Assembly: GCF_024053505.1 (NCBI RefSeq)
Contig: NZ_JAMXQS010000002.1
Location: 248,001-312,000 of the forward strand
From: Mesorhizobium liriopis
GTDB lineage: Bacteria > Pseudomonadota > Alphaproteobacteria > Rhizobiales > Rhizobiaceae
Length of the DNA: 64,000 nt
Direction: 5' to 3'
Part shown: piece after piece, positions 17,907-26,662 of the stretch
Layout of the letters: each line of letters starts with the position of its first letter
Numbering within the stretch: position 1 is the first letter of the stretch
Made by a program: the position numbers and the translations under genes
The notes under the pieces: generated by a model
Databases searched by the model: none
What the model was told of the DNA's origin: nothing
The model's input: only the letters and a program-made list of their open reading frames with translations

Positions 17907-18908
17907 TCAGCGTCGCTTGCCGGCTGCAAACAGCGCGAAAACCGCGACGCCCGCGGTGGCGAGAACGGCGGCAGTCGTCATGGGATGCGTCTGCGCGCCC
18001 GTATAAAGACTGCGGCGCGCTTGAAGCGAAAGGTCGCCGCGGGCCGAGCCGTCGGTCGCGGGCCCGTAGAGCGAGCCCTCGCGCGGCCGGCGAACCGGTC
18101 CCGACGATTCCAGTTTTCCCGAACGTGACGCGCCCCAATCCATGAGGCTCGGAATCCGCTTGTTGAGCGAGCTCATCAGCTTGCCGCCGCTGCCGATATA
18201 ATAGTCGCGCCCGCCATGCTGCGCCGCGTGCACGATGGCCGAGGCCACGTCTTCCGGCTGATAGACCGGCGGCGGCAAGGTCGGCTCCTCGTCGAGATAG
18301 TTGCGCGCATGCTGCGGAAAGGGCGTGTTGATGGCGGAGGGCTTGATGAGCGTCACCGAGATCGGCGCCTTCTCGGCCATCAGCTCCATGCGGAACGCGT
18401 CGGTGAAGCCCTTGATGGCATGCTTGGAGGCGGCATACATGCCCTGGATCGGCAGGGCGATGTCGGACACGACGCTGCCGAGATTGATGATCGCCCCGCC
18501 CTTGGGCTTGAGGTGTGCTGCCGCGATCTGCGTGCCATAGACGAGACCCCAGAAGTTGATCTCGAACAGCCGGTGGTGGTCCTCGTCGGACACCTCTTCC
18601 AGGCGACCATAGATGCCGATGCCGGCATTGTTGACCCAGGTGTCGAAGCCGCCGAAGGCTTCCGCAGTCCTGTCGGCAAGACGCTGCATGTCCTCGCGGC
18701 GGGACACATCGGTGACGACTGCAAGCGCCTCGCCGCCCTCGCGCCGGATGCGTTCGGCGATCTTTTCGAGCTCAGGCTCGTTGCGCGACGCCAGCACGAC
18801 ACGCGCGCCGAGCCGCGCGGCGTGAAGGGCCGTCGCGAGTCCGATGCCGCTCGACGCGCCGGTGATCACCATCACCTGTTCGGCGATGGGCTTTAGTGAA
18901 ATGGACAT
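17907..18908 (-). CDS. Short-chain dehydrogenase/reductase with C-terminal membrane tail
   Basis: A protein of 333 residues. Residues 10-235 are a classical SDR: ITGASSGIGLATAL cofactor motif near residue 16, WVNNAGIG, and the active-site YAASK with upstream Ser in NLGSVVSD. The remaining C-terminal part is unusual for a 250-residue family: a basic, Ser/Arg-rich linker and then a hydrophobic segment (TTAAVLATAGVAVFALFAAG) ending KRR, which could anchor the enzyme to the inner membrane. The start at 18908 is chosen because the first SDR beta strand begins shortly after it. It sits downstream of the Mrp operon on the same strand, 145 bases away. The substrate is unknown. Confidence 0.8.
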   Translation of the reverse strand: MSISLKPIAEQVMVITGASSGIGLATALHAARLGARVVLASRNEPELEKIAERIRREGGEALAVVTDVSRREDMQRLADRTAEAFGGFDTWVNNAGIGIYGRLEEVSDEDHHRLFEINFWGLVYGTQIAAAHLKPKGGAIINLGSVVSDIALPIQGMYAASKHAIKGFTDAFRMELMAEKAPISVTLIKPSAINTPFPQHARNYLDEEPTLPPPVYQPEDVASAIVHAAQHGGRDYYIGSGGKLMSSLNKRIPSLMDWGASRSGKLESSGPVRRPREGSLYGPATDGSARGDLSLQARRSLYTGAQTHPMTTAAVLATAGVAVFALFAAGKRR

Positions 18909-19053
18909 TGCGGAAACTCGCCTCTCATGTGAGCGGGGGCGGAGACGCGTCACTGTCGTCCAAGGGCCGGATTGCTCCGGCTCCGCCCGTTCACGGCTCA
19001 ACTTCTGCTGTCTGGCCGGGTTCCATCCGTGAGTGCGTATGGCTGCACCCGGC

Positions 19054-19404
19054 TCAGTGGTGCAGGTCGGCCGGCACGTCCTCGCTGCCTTCGGTGCGGT
19101 CGCGGAACACGGCGGCGCGCGCGAGCAGGATCAGGGTCACGGGTGTGGTGAGTGTGAGAAACAGCGCGATCAGCCCGTCGCGCAGAACCAGTTCGCCTTC
19201 GAGCAGCGAGAAGAACAGGATCGACGCGCCAACCACGAGGCCCATGCCGAGCGTGGCACCCAGGGTAGGCGCATGGACGCGCTCATAAAAACGCCTCAGG
19301 CGCAGAAGGCCGATGGCACCCACCAGCGAAAGGCCGGCACCGGCCAAGGCCAGCGCGGTGACGACCCAAGCCGCCCAGAGCGGCAGTTGCGCGGCGTCCG
19401 TCAT
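19054..19404 (-). CDS. mrpG: Na+/H+ antiporter subunit G (MrpG/MnhG/PhaG)
   Basis: A protein of 116 residues with three membrane helices and the MrpG pattern LVGAIGLLRLRRFYERVHAPTLGATLGMGLV. It is one of the small subunits of the multi-subunit Mrp cation/proton antiporter in the inner membrane. The start at 19404 overlaps the stop of mrpF by 4 bases (ATGA), which fixes the start well. It is the last gene of the six-gene operon. The C-terminus is a short charged tail ending in HH. Confidence 0.9.
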   Translation of the reverse strand: MTDAAQLPLWAAWVVTALALAGAGLSLVGAIGLLRLRRFYERVHAPTLGATLGMGLVVGASILFFSLLEGELVLRDGLIALFLTLTTPVTLILLARAAVFRDRTEGSEDVPADLHH

Positions 19405-19685
19405 TCGATCACCTCGCCACGCATCAGGAACTTCGCGAGCGCCACGGTGGCGGCGAAGCCCAGAAGGCCGATGATGAGCGCGGCTTCGAAGTAACTCTGG
19501 CTGCCGGCGCGGATGTTGAAGACCAGGATCAGGAGCATGCCGTTGAGGTAGAGCGTGTCCATGCCCAGCACGCGATCCTGCGCGCGTGGGCCCCACACGA
19601 TGCGCCACGCGGCGATACCCATGGCGAGCCCCAGCATGACGAGGGCGATGCTCAGGCTCCAGAACAGAACCGCGTCCGCCGTCAT
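19401..19685 (-). CDS. mrpF: Na+/H+ antiporter subunit F (MrpF/MnhF/PhaF)
   Basis: A protein of 94 residues, the usual MrpF size, with three membrane helices. It contains the conserved RIVWGPRAQDRVLGMDTLYLNGM segment, which places GP and DR near the second helix. It overlaps mrpE upstream and mrpG downstream by 4 bases each, so translation is probably coupled. It is a structural subunit of the Mrp Na+(K+)/H+ antiporter. Confidence 0.9.
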   Translation of the reverse strand: MTADAVLFWSLSIALVMLGLAMGIAAWRIVWGPRAQDRVLGMDTLYLNGMLLILVFNIRAGSQSYFEAALIIGLLGFAATVALAKFLMRGEVIE

Positions 19686-20170
19686 GGGAAAATCTCCTTC
19701 AACAGTCGCTCATAGCGGTTGGCGATCAGGTCCTGCCATTCGTTCTCGTCCACGAGGTCGAGGACGTGCATCAGAAGCTGTCCGCTGCGCGCATCATACT
19801 GCACCCAGAGCGTGCCCGGCGTGGAGGTGATGATCACCGCGAGCATGGCGATGGCATAGGGGCTCTGAAGCGAAAGCTGCACCGTGATGAAGCCCGACAC
19901 CCGCTCGCGGCCTCGGGGAGAAAGGATGATGCGCGCCACCGCATAATTCGAGCGCAGGATATCGACGAAAACGAGCCCGGCGAGCCGCAGAATGGCGCCC
20001 GGCGCCCGGATGCGCGCCTTTGGCGGCTCGAGCGTGCGCATGGCGAATGGCAGGAGAAGCCCGAGCAGCGCACCATTGAGCAGCGTGGCTGGCGCCACCG
20101 AGCCGTTCAGCACCAGCCACATGCTGAGGAGAAACAGCGAAAGCAGCGGATAAGGGAGAAGCCGGCTCAT
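19682..20170 (-). CDS. mrpE: Na+/H+ antiporter subunit E (MrpE/MnhE/PhaE)
   Basis: A protein of 162 residues. Two N-terminal membrane helices (LLSLFLLSMWLVLNGSVAPATLLNGALLGLLLPF) are followed by a cytoplasmic domain with the family pattern DILRSNYAVARIIL and the ITSTPGTLWVQYD segment. MrpE stabilises the assembled antiporter complex. It overlaps mrpD upstream and mrpF downstream by 4 bases each. Confidence 0.9.
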   Translation of the reverse strand: MSRLLPYPLLSLFLLSMWLVLNGSVAPATLLNGALLGLLLPFAMRTLEPPKARIRAPGAILRLAGLVFVDILRSNYAVARIILSPRGRERVSGFITVQLSLQSPYAIAMLAVIITSTPGTLWVQYDARSGQLLMHVLDLVDENEWQDLIANRYERLLKEIFP

Positions 20171-21810
20171 GGCGTATCCCCTTGCGGCGCATTGCCCGGT
20201 GATGCGTCGCCGTGCCAGGGCTGATGTTCCATCACCGCGCGCACATAGGCACCCGGATCGCGCAGCCAGGACACGGCGCCATCCGCATAGGCCAGCCCTT
20301 TCTCGCTCCAGAGCGTGAGCAGGATGCAGGCGAGAAGCAGGGTGGCGATGCCGGAAAACTCGACGATGCGGACCACGGGCAGCTTCGTGCCGTCGCCCGG
20401 CGTCCAGAGATAGGCAACGCCGAAGCGCAAGAGCGTCATCAGCACGCCGAAGCTCGACAGCGTCAGCACGGCGATCAGCGTCCAGGCGGCACCCGACAGC
20501 GAGCCCTCGCGCGGCAGGGCGCCGAGAAAGATGGTGAGCTTGCCGATGAAGCCAGCGAAGGGGGGAATGCCCGCCAGCAGCAGGCCGCAGATCAGGAAGC
20601 CGGCGGAGGCGAGCGCGATGGCAGCCGGAATGACCGGACCGTTCTCCTCGACCGTTGTGCTGCCGAAGGGGTCTTCATATTCGTCGGCGAAGACACGGGC
20701 GTCCGCCGCGAGCGCCGCTTCGGGCGCTTCGCGTTCGAGGATTTCGGCAAGCAGGAAAAGCGCGCCTCCGGCGAGGATCGAGCCCGCCATGTAGAAAAGC
20801 GCGCCGCCAAGGGCGGCATCGGTGCCGAAGCCCAGCGCCGCAAGCACCGTGCCCGAGGAAATCATCACGCAACAGCCGGCGGCATAAGGCAGGTTGCGCG
20901 CGGCCATCGCACCCGCCGTGCCGAACAGAACGGTGAGAATGCCGCCCACGAACAGCCAGTCGGCACCGAAGCCGGCGAAGGCACCGGCGTCGGTGCCGAA
21001 CAGGAGAAGCGACAGGCGAAGCACGACATAAACGCCGACCTTGCTCAGGATCGCGAAAACGGCGGCAGCGGGCGCGCTCGCCGCCGCATAGGTGCGCGGC
21101 AACCAGAAGCCCAACGGCCACATCGAGGCTTTCACCAGGAATGCCGTGCCGAGCACCGCGCTGGCCACTGCGAAAAGCGTCTGGTTCTCTGGCGGCAGAT
21201 CGGACAGGCGACGCGCGAGGTCGGCCATGTTGAGGGTGCCTGTCGCGCCATAAACGAGGCTGACGCCGATCAGGAACAGCATGGAGGCTGTGAGGTTGAC
21301 CGCGACATAGGCCAGGCCCATCCGCACCCGCTTCTCGCCCGAGCCGTGGAGCAGGAGGCCATAGGAGGCGGCCAGCATCACCTCGAAGAAGACGAACAGG
21401 TTGAAGAGATCGCCTGTGAGCAGCGCGCCGTTGACGCCTGCGACGAGCAGCAGGAAGAAGGCCAGAAAGCGCGGTCCCGCCCACGCCCAGCGCGCCAGCG
21501 AAAAGAGCAGCGTGCCGAGGCTCAGGATGCTTGAAAGAACCAGCATCATGGCGGACAGGCGGTCCACCACCAGCGTGATCGCGAAAGGTGTGGGCCAGTT
21601 GCCGGGCACATAGACCCAGGCCGGCACGGCACTCCCCGCACTCACCGATTGCAGGAGAAGGGCGGATACCACGACGAGGGCCGCTACCGTCGCGATGGTG
21701 ACGATGGCCTTGAGCCGCCGCCGATCTTCGTTGAACAGCAGAAGAAAGGCCGCTGCCAGCATGGGCAGGGCCACGGGCATCACCGCGAGATGGGCGCTCC
21801 AGCCGGTCAT
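20167..21810 (-). CDS. mrpD: Na+/H+ antiporter subunit D (MrpD/MnhD/PhaD)
   Basis: A protein of 547 residues with about 14 membrane helices, homologous to the proton-pumping NuoL/M/N subunits of complex I. Family features include LFVFFEVMLAASYGLLLHG with the conserved helix-5 Glu, FLVKASMWPLGFWLPRTYAAASAPAAAVFAI with the conserved Lys, and GIPPFAGFIGKLTIF. It forms one of the two ion-translocating modules together with MrpA. The ATG at 21810 overlaps the mrpC stop. An in-frame extension to 22236 is open but lies antiparallel to the antiporter layout and has no family match. A loop with DEYEDPFGST is longer than in many relatives. Confidence 0.92.
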   Translation of the reverse strand: MTGWSAHLAVMPVALPMLAAAFLLLFNEDRRRLKAIVTIATVAALVVVSALLLQSVSAGSAVPAWVYVPGNWPTPFAITLVVDRLSAMMLVLSSILSLGTLLFSLARWAWAGPRFLAFFLLLVAGVNGALLTGDLFNLFVFFEVMLAASYGLLLHGSGEKRVRMGLAYVAVNLTASMLFLIGVSLVYGATGTLNMADLARRLSDLPPENQTLFAVASAVLGTAFLVKASMWPLGFWLPRTYAAASAPAAAVFAILSKVGVYVVLRLSLLLFGTDAGAFAGFGADWLFVGGILTVLFGTAGAMAARNLPYAAGCCVMISSGTVLAALGFGTDAALGGALFYMAGSILAGGALFLLAEILEREAPEAALAADARVFADEYEDPFGSTTVEENGPVIPAAIALASAGFLICGLLLAGIPPFAGFIGKLTIFLGALPREGSLSGAAWTLIAVLTLSSFGVLMTLLRFGVAYLWTPGDGTKLPVVRIVEFSGIATLLLACILLTLWSEKGLAYADGAVSWLRDPGAYVRAVMEHQPWHGDASPGNAPQGDTP

Positions 21811-22151
21811 TCGCCGGGCTCCCTGCCGTCCACATGGTCGGAGCCCGAGAAGCCGCGAAGCGCGAGCAGGATCACGAGAAAAAGCGCGGTCAGCGCGAAG
21901 CCGATGACGATGGCGGTAAGAACCAGCGCCTGCGGCACCGGATCGGCATAAGTCGACGGGTCGACCGGCCCACCGCCTTCGAGCAGCGGCGGCGCGTCGG
22001 TTTTCAACCGGCCCATGGAGAAGATAAAGAGGTTCACGGCATAGCCGAACAGCGAGAAGCCGGCGATGACCTGGAAGGTGCGCGGGCGTAAGGTTAGCCA
22101 GACCGCCGAGCCTGCAAACACACCGATGCCGATGGCGAGCATGAGTTCCAT
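21807..22151 (-). CDS. mrpC: Na+/H+ antiporter subunit C (MrpC/MnhC/PhaC)
   Basis: A protein of 114 residues related to NuoK, with three membrane helices and the family segments FQVIAGFSLFGYAVNLFIFSMG and DPVPQALVLTAIVIGFALTAL. The start at 22151 shares one base with the stop of the MrpAB gene (TGATG), supporting tight coupling. The hydrophilic tail GSDHVDGREPGE is normal for the family. Confidence 0.92.
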   Translation of the reverse strand: MELMLAIGIGVFAGSAVWLTLRPRTFQVIAGFSLFGYAVNLFIFSMGRLKTDAPPLLEGGGPVDPSTYADPVPQALVLTAIVIGFALTALFLVILLALRGFSGSDHVDGREPGE

Positions 22152-25102
22152 CACACCACCTCCTCGAGCGGCGGAGCGGGCGGATGGGCGGGCGCCCGGT
22201 CGCGCGGCTTGCGCAGCGACTGGTGGGCGAGCGCAATCAGCACGAGCACCGTGGAGCCCACCACGAGGCCGAACACGCCGATATCGAACAGGATGGCCGA
22301 AGGGAGCGGTACGCGCCCGAGAACGGGAAGCTCTGCATAGCGGAACCAGGAGGTCAGGAAGGGATAGCCGAATATCCACGATCCCATGCCCGTCAGCGTG
22401 GCGATGCCTAAGCCCAACGCCACCCATTTGAGTGGGCGGATGCGCAGGCGATCTTCCACCCAGCGCGTGCCGGACGCCATATATTGCAGGATAAAGGCGA
22501 TCGACATGGCGATGCCCGCTGCAAAGCCGCCGCCCGGCTCGTCATGCCCGCGCAGGAAGAGGTGGACGGCGAAGAGCACGATCACCGGAAAGAGCCACTG
22601 CATGACCACGCGCGGCACGAGCATCGTATCCTGCAGCGTGTCGCCGGGCTGGCGCGTTTCGTGGCGCTCGTCGGAGGCCCGCTGCACGCGCTGCTGCTCG
22701 GGCGCGGACAGCGAGTCCGCTCCGGGACGGAAGCGCAAGAGAAGCGCGAAGACGGTGAGGCCGACGAGACCCAGCACGGAAATCTCGCCCAGCGTGTCGA
22801 GCGCGCGGAAATCGACCAGCAGCACATTGACCACATTGCGTCCGCCGCCCTGCTCATAGGCGTGTTCGAGGAAGAACCTGCCGATGCCGTCGGGGGCGGC
22901 CGGCATGGTCATCACGCGGAACGCGATGGCCGCGGTAAACGCACCGAACGCAATGGCCACGAGGAGGTCGGATACGCGGCGCGCCTTGGCGCGGCGCTGT
23001 TCCGAGGGCGGGATATGGATCGCGTCCTGGCGCTTGGGCAGCCAGCGCAGGCCGAGCAGCAGCAGGACGGTGGTCACGACCTCGACCAGCAACTGGGTCG
23101 TGGCGAGGTCGGGCGCGGAGAGCCAAACAAAGGAGATGCAGCTTGCGAGCCCGGCACCGCCCAGCATCACTACGGCCGCGAGCCGGTGATATTTGGCCTG
23201 CCAGGCAGCTATGAGCGCGCAGCCGATGCCCAGCAGCCAGAGAACCACGAAACCCGGGTCGGGCGGCGTGAGCGTGAAACCGTTCGCACCAAGGCCCGAC
23301 CAGAAGGGCAGCGCGGCAAGCACGGCAGCCAGAAGCATCACGAGAATGATGTTGCGCAACTGCGGCTGGAGGCGGTTCGTGCCGAACACCGAGGCGCCGC
23401 GCTCGGACGCCGCCGTCAAGCCGTTCATCACCCCATCGAAGATGCGCACGCCGTCGAAGGGCCGGAACAGGCGCGGGCCGCCATGCGGGTTGGTGTTGAT
23501 GGGACGGCGAAACAGCACATAGAGCACAGTGCCGCCCGCCAGCGCGACGAGGCTCATCAGAAGCGGCAGGTTGAACCCGTGCCAGACGGCGAGGCTATAA
23601 TAAGGCGTCGCCTCGCCCAGCACGGATTGCACGCCGGTGGCGAGGAACGGGCCGATCGTCAGACCGGGGATGATGCCGACCACCACGCAGATCAGCACCA
23701 GGAGTTCGATCGGAAAGCGCATCCAGTGTGGCGGCTCGTGTGGGGTGCTGGGCAGGTCTTGGGCGGGCGGCCCGAAAAAGGTCTGGTGGATGAAGCGCAG
23801 CGAGTAGAGCACGGCGAAGGTCGAGGCGAGCGTTGCGAGCACGGGCAGAAGAAGGTTGCGGTCGTAGTCGCGCGGATTGCTGACGGCTTCGGCCAGGAAC
23901 ATCTCCTTGGATAAGAACCCATTGAGAAGCGGCACGCCGGCCATCGCAGCCGCCGCCACGATGGCGAGCGTCGCGGTGATGGGCATGGCTTTTCGCAATC
24001 CGCTCAACCGGCGCAGGTCGCGCGTGCCGGTTTCATGGTCGATGATGCCTGCCGCCATGAAGAGCGAGGCCTTGAAGGTCGCGTGGTTGAGCGTGTGGAA
24101 GAGCGCCGCGACGAAGCCCAGCGGCGTGCCGAGCCCCAAAAGCAGCGTGATGAGCCCGAGATGGCTGATCGTGGAATAAGCGAGCAGGCCTTTCAGGTCG
24201 TGCTGGAAGATCGCCGCATAGGCCCCGATCAGAAGGGTCAGGATGCCGGCCGTGCCGACGATCGCATACCATTCCTCGGTTCCCGCCAGCACCGGCCAGA
24301 GCCGCATCATCAGGAAGATGCCGGCCTTCACCATGGTGGCGGAATGGAGATAGGCGCTGACGGGGGTGGGAGCCGCCATCGCGCGCGGCAGCCAGAAATG
24401 AAATGGAAATTGCGCGCTCTTGGTGAAGGCGCCGAGAAGCACGAAGACCAGCATCGGCAGATAAAGCGGGCTCCTCTTGATCTGGTCGCCCGCGCCGAGC
24501 ACCACGTCGAGATCGTAGGAACCGGCGATATGGCCGAGAAGCAGCACGCCGATCAACAGACAGAGCCCGCCGGCGGCCGTCACCGTCAGCGCCATGCGCG
24601 CGCCGTCGCGGGCGAGCTGGTTGTTGTACCAGTAGCCGATCAGAAGGAACGAGAAGAGGCTGGTCAGCTCCCAGAAGATGGCGAGCTGCACGAGGTTTCC
24701 GGCCATCACCACGCCCTGCATCGCGCCCATGAAAGCGAGCAGATAGGCGAAGAAGCGCGGCACCGGGTCCTTGGGCGACATGTAGTAGCGCGCGTAAAGC
24801 ACGACCAGCGCGCCGATGCCCAGCACCAGCACCGAGAACAGCCAGGAAAGCCCGTCGAGCCTCAGCACGAAATCGATGCCGAGCGAGGGCATCCAGCGGA
24901 TTTCGTGGCGGACGGGGCCGTCGGTGATGTTCGGATAAAGCAGGATCGCGGAAACGAGACCGACCAGTGCCACGACCCAGGACAGCGCCGCCGCGCCATT
25001 GCGCGCATAGCGCGGCAGGAGCCCGGCGAGAACCGCCCCGACCCATGGTGCGAGGATCATCGAAAGAAGAAGCAGGTCGGGCCGGGCAAGAGTGTCGGTC
25101 AA
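22151..25102 (-). CDS. mrpA: Na+/H+ antiporter subunits A and B fused (MrpAB)
   Basis: A protein of about 983 residues. The N-terminal 500 residues are NuoL-like ([52 protein letters not shown] in outline, with the conserved Lys and His). The middle part carries the MrpA-specific helices, and the last 250 residues correspond to MrpB ([39 protein letters not shown]). The A-B fusion is the group 2 Mrp arrangement known in alphaproteobacteria, so this six-gene operon is complete. The system exports Na+ or K+ and keeps cytoplasmic pH in alkaline or saline conditions. The start is uncertain: TTG at 25102 or ATG at 25060, neither with a strong ribosome site. Confidence 0.92.
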   Translation of the reverse strand: [983 protein letters not shown]

Positions 25103-25551
25103 ACGCGTGCGGGTCCTTTCGAGGTCGTTTATCTCATCGCACCATCTCGAAGGCCTGCCCGAACGCGTTGAGGTCTCATCTTTTCATGTAGTGTTTTCGT
25201 CGCGCGGTGAAACCCTTTTGTGTCGAATCAACACACGCATATCGCATGCTCCCCCATCAAGACATGAGAGCGGTCATGGGAGATGCCTTGGACCTTCCCA
25301 TTGAGATCGCTCCGGCTTCTGCGATGCCAGATCGTACGCAGCCTGTTTTGACGCCATTCTGGAGATGATTTTCTTCTGAGAGGAGCAAGGCGGGGAATGG
25401 GCTGGAAAGACGTTCCGCGTTGACCTCGATCTTTGGAATATTGTCTTTTGCGGGAGGCGGTGGCGGCGCCCATAAGAGGGAAGCCGGTGGAATTTTCCTC
25501 CCGTTTTTTCTGCCGGTGTTCCCCTCTGGAGGTTTCAACCTTCAAGACTTT

Positions 25552-25580
25552 GCCGGGCTGTCTCGCAGCCCGGCTTTTTT
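25552..25580 (+). terminator. Intrinsic terminator of an unassigned transcript
   Basis: A perfect 8-bp stem, GCCGGGCT with AGCCCGGC (25552-25559 and 25567-25574, 7-base loop), is followed by six T at 25575-25580. This is a textbook rho-independent terminator on the plus strand, yet no coding gene precedes it on that strand. It may end a small RNA transcribed from the 25420-25450 area. Confidence 0.75.
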
Positions 25581-25630
25581 CTTGCCCGGCTTGAGGGCCG
25601 GGCGCCAGGCGCCTGCGCGAAGATCGTCCA

Positions 25631-25659
25631 TTGACTTGAACCTTAAACGGCTTCAAATC
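25631..25659 (+). promoter_or_regulatory. Probable promoter of the thi operon
   Basis: TTGACT at 25631-25636 is followed after 16-17 bases by TCAAAT/CAAATC near 25653-25659. Transcription would then begin just before the first helix of the riboswitch at 25664, which is the expected geometry. The -10 element is weak, so the match is only moderate. Confidence 0.4.
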
Positions 25660-25661
25660 TT

Positions 25662-25760
25662 CGCCCATTCCGAGGGGCGCACGTAACCGTGCTGAGATGG
25701 CGTTGAGCCAGCACCCTTGAACCTGATCCGGGTCATGCCGGCGTAGGAACGGAATGGGTG
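25662..25760 (+). ncRNA. TPP riboswitch (thi box)
   Basis: All core elements of the thiamin pyrophosphate aptamer are visible in order: CTGAGA at 25692-25697, then ACCCTTGAACCTGATC, GGTCATGCCGG and CGTAGGAACGG up to 25752. The closing helix P1 is perfect: CCCATTCCG (25664-25672) pairs with CGGAATGGG (25750-25758). It lies about 45 bases before the first gene of the thiXY-M-E-D operon and should reduce its expression when TPP is abundant. The short distance to the start codon suggests control of translation initiation or early termination; no clear terminator follows it. Confidence 0.97.
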
Positions 25761-25805
25761 CCACGCGCCCGCTTTGTTTCCCGCTGTTTCGTGCCCGGTC
25801 GTTGA

Positions 25806-26636
25806 GTGCGGCGGGCCAGAGTGACACGAGGTTTCGGCAAGGCTGACAGGAAGTCGGGGGCATTGCCCCGGCCGCGCTTTTCTGCGGCTTTCCGCGTGAT
25901 CGGCGCGACCTTGGGTGCGATCCTCGTCGTCGTTTTGGTCTGGCAGGCAGCGGTCTGGGTTCTCGATCCGCCTCCCTTCATGTTGCCGGCACCCTTGCGC
26001 GTCGCCGAAACGCTGGTTTCGCGCGCGCCCTTTCTGTTGCGCGAAAGTGCCGTGACGGGGATCGAGATCGTCTTCGGGCTGTTTTTCGGCATCGCGGCTG
26101 GTGCGCTGCTGGGCCTTTCGGTGGAAGCTTTTCCTCGCTTCGGCCGCCTGCTCTGGCCGGTTCTGCTCGTGCTTCAGGCGATGCCGGTCTTCGCACTCGC
26201 ACCGCTTCTGGTGCTCTGGTTCGGCTTCGGGCTCACCTCGAAGGTCGTGATGGCGGCGCTCGTCATCTTTTTTCCTGTCGCGTCCGCATTCGCCGATGGC
26301 TTGCGGCGCACCGATCCCGATCTTCTGGACGCGACCGCGATGACCCAGGCCTCGCATTGGCAGTCGCTCTGGCATGTTCGCGTGCCGCTGGCTTTGCCAG
26401 CACTTGCCACCGGCATCCGGGTCGCGGCTCCTTTCGCGCCGCTGGGTGCCGTGATCGGCGAATGGGTCGGCGCATCCGGTGGCCTGGGCTTCGTGATGCT
26501 GCAGGCCAATGCGCGGATGCAGACCGACACGATGTTCGCGGCACTGGCCGTGTTGGCTGCCGCCACGCTTTTTCTTCGCTTTCTCGCCGATGCGCTGACT
26601 CGCCGGCTCGCCCCCTGGGCGCCTGAAACCCGCTAA
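25806..26636 (+). CDS. thiX: ABC transporter permease for thiamin precursor (ThiX-like)
   Basis: An inner-membrane permease of about 276 residues of the SsuC/TauC family with six helices. The cytoplasmic EAA-type loop is DATAMTQASHWQSLWHVRVPLALPALATG. It directly follows the TPP riboswitch and precedes a THI5/NMT1-family binding protein, so import of a pyrimidine precursor such as HMP or formylaminopyrimidine is likely. The start is uncertain: GTG at 25806, GTG at 25821 or TTG at 25864 behind AGGAAG. No ATPase gene (ThiZ) lies in the operon, so the permease must borrow one encoded elsewhere. Confidence 0.82.
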   Translation: MRRARVTRGFGKADRKSGALPRPRFSAAFRVIGATLGAILVVVLVWQAAVWVLDPPPFMLPAPLRVAETLVSRAPFLLRESAVTGIEIVFGLFFGIAAGALLGLSVEAFPRFGRLLWPVLLVLQAMPVFALAPLLVLWFGFGLTSKVVMAALVIFFPVASAFADGLRRTDPDLLDATAMTQASHWQSLWHVRVPLALPALATGIRVAAPFAPLGAVIGEWVGASGGLGFVMLQANARMQTDTMFAALAVLAAATLFLRFLADALTRRLAPWAPETR

Positions 26637-26662
26637 TTCCACTCAAAACCGGACCAATCCTG

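Larger units (their letters stand above)
25103..25805. other. Intergenic region of about 700 bases with regulatory RNA signals
   Basis: It lies between the divergent mrp and thi operons. No reading frame in it has a recognisable product. It contains an orphan intrinsic terminator (25552-25580), a probable thi promoter (25631-25659) and a TPP riboswitch (25662-25760). The segment 25190-25420 shows nothing I can identify beyond presumed promoter sequence for the mrp operon. Confidence 0.7.

Noticed and set aside
25455-25545. Possible cobalamin riboswitch
   Set aside because: The segment GAGGGAAGCCGGTGGAA resembles part of the cobalamin core, but the CCGCAACTG segment and the B12 box are absent, and no cobalamin gene follows.
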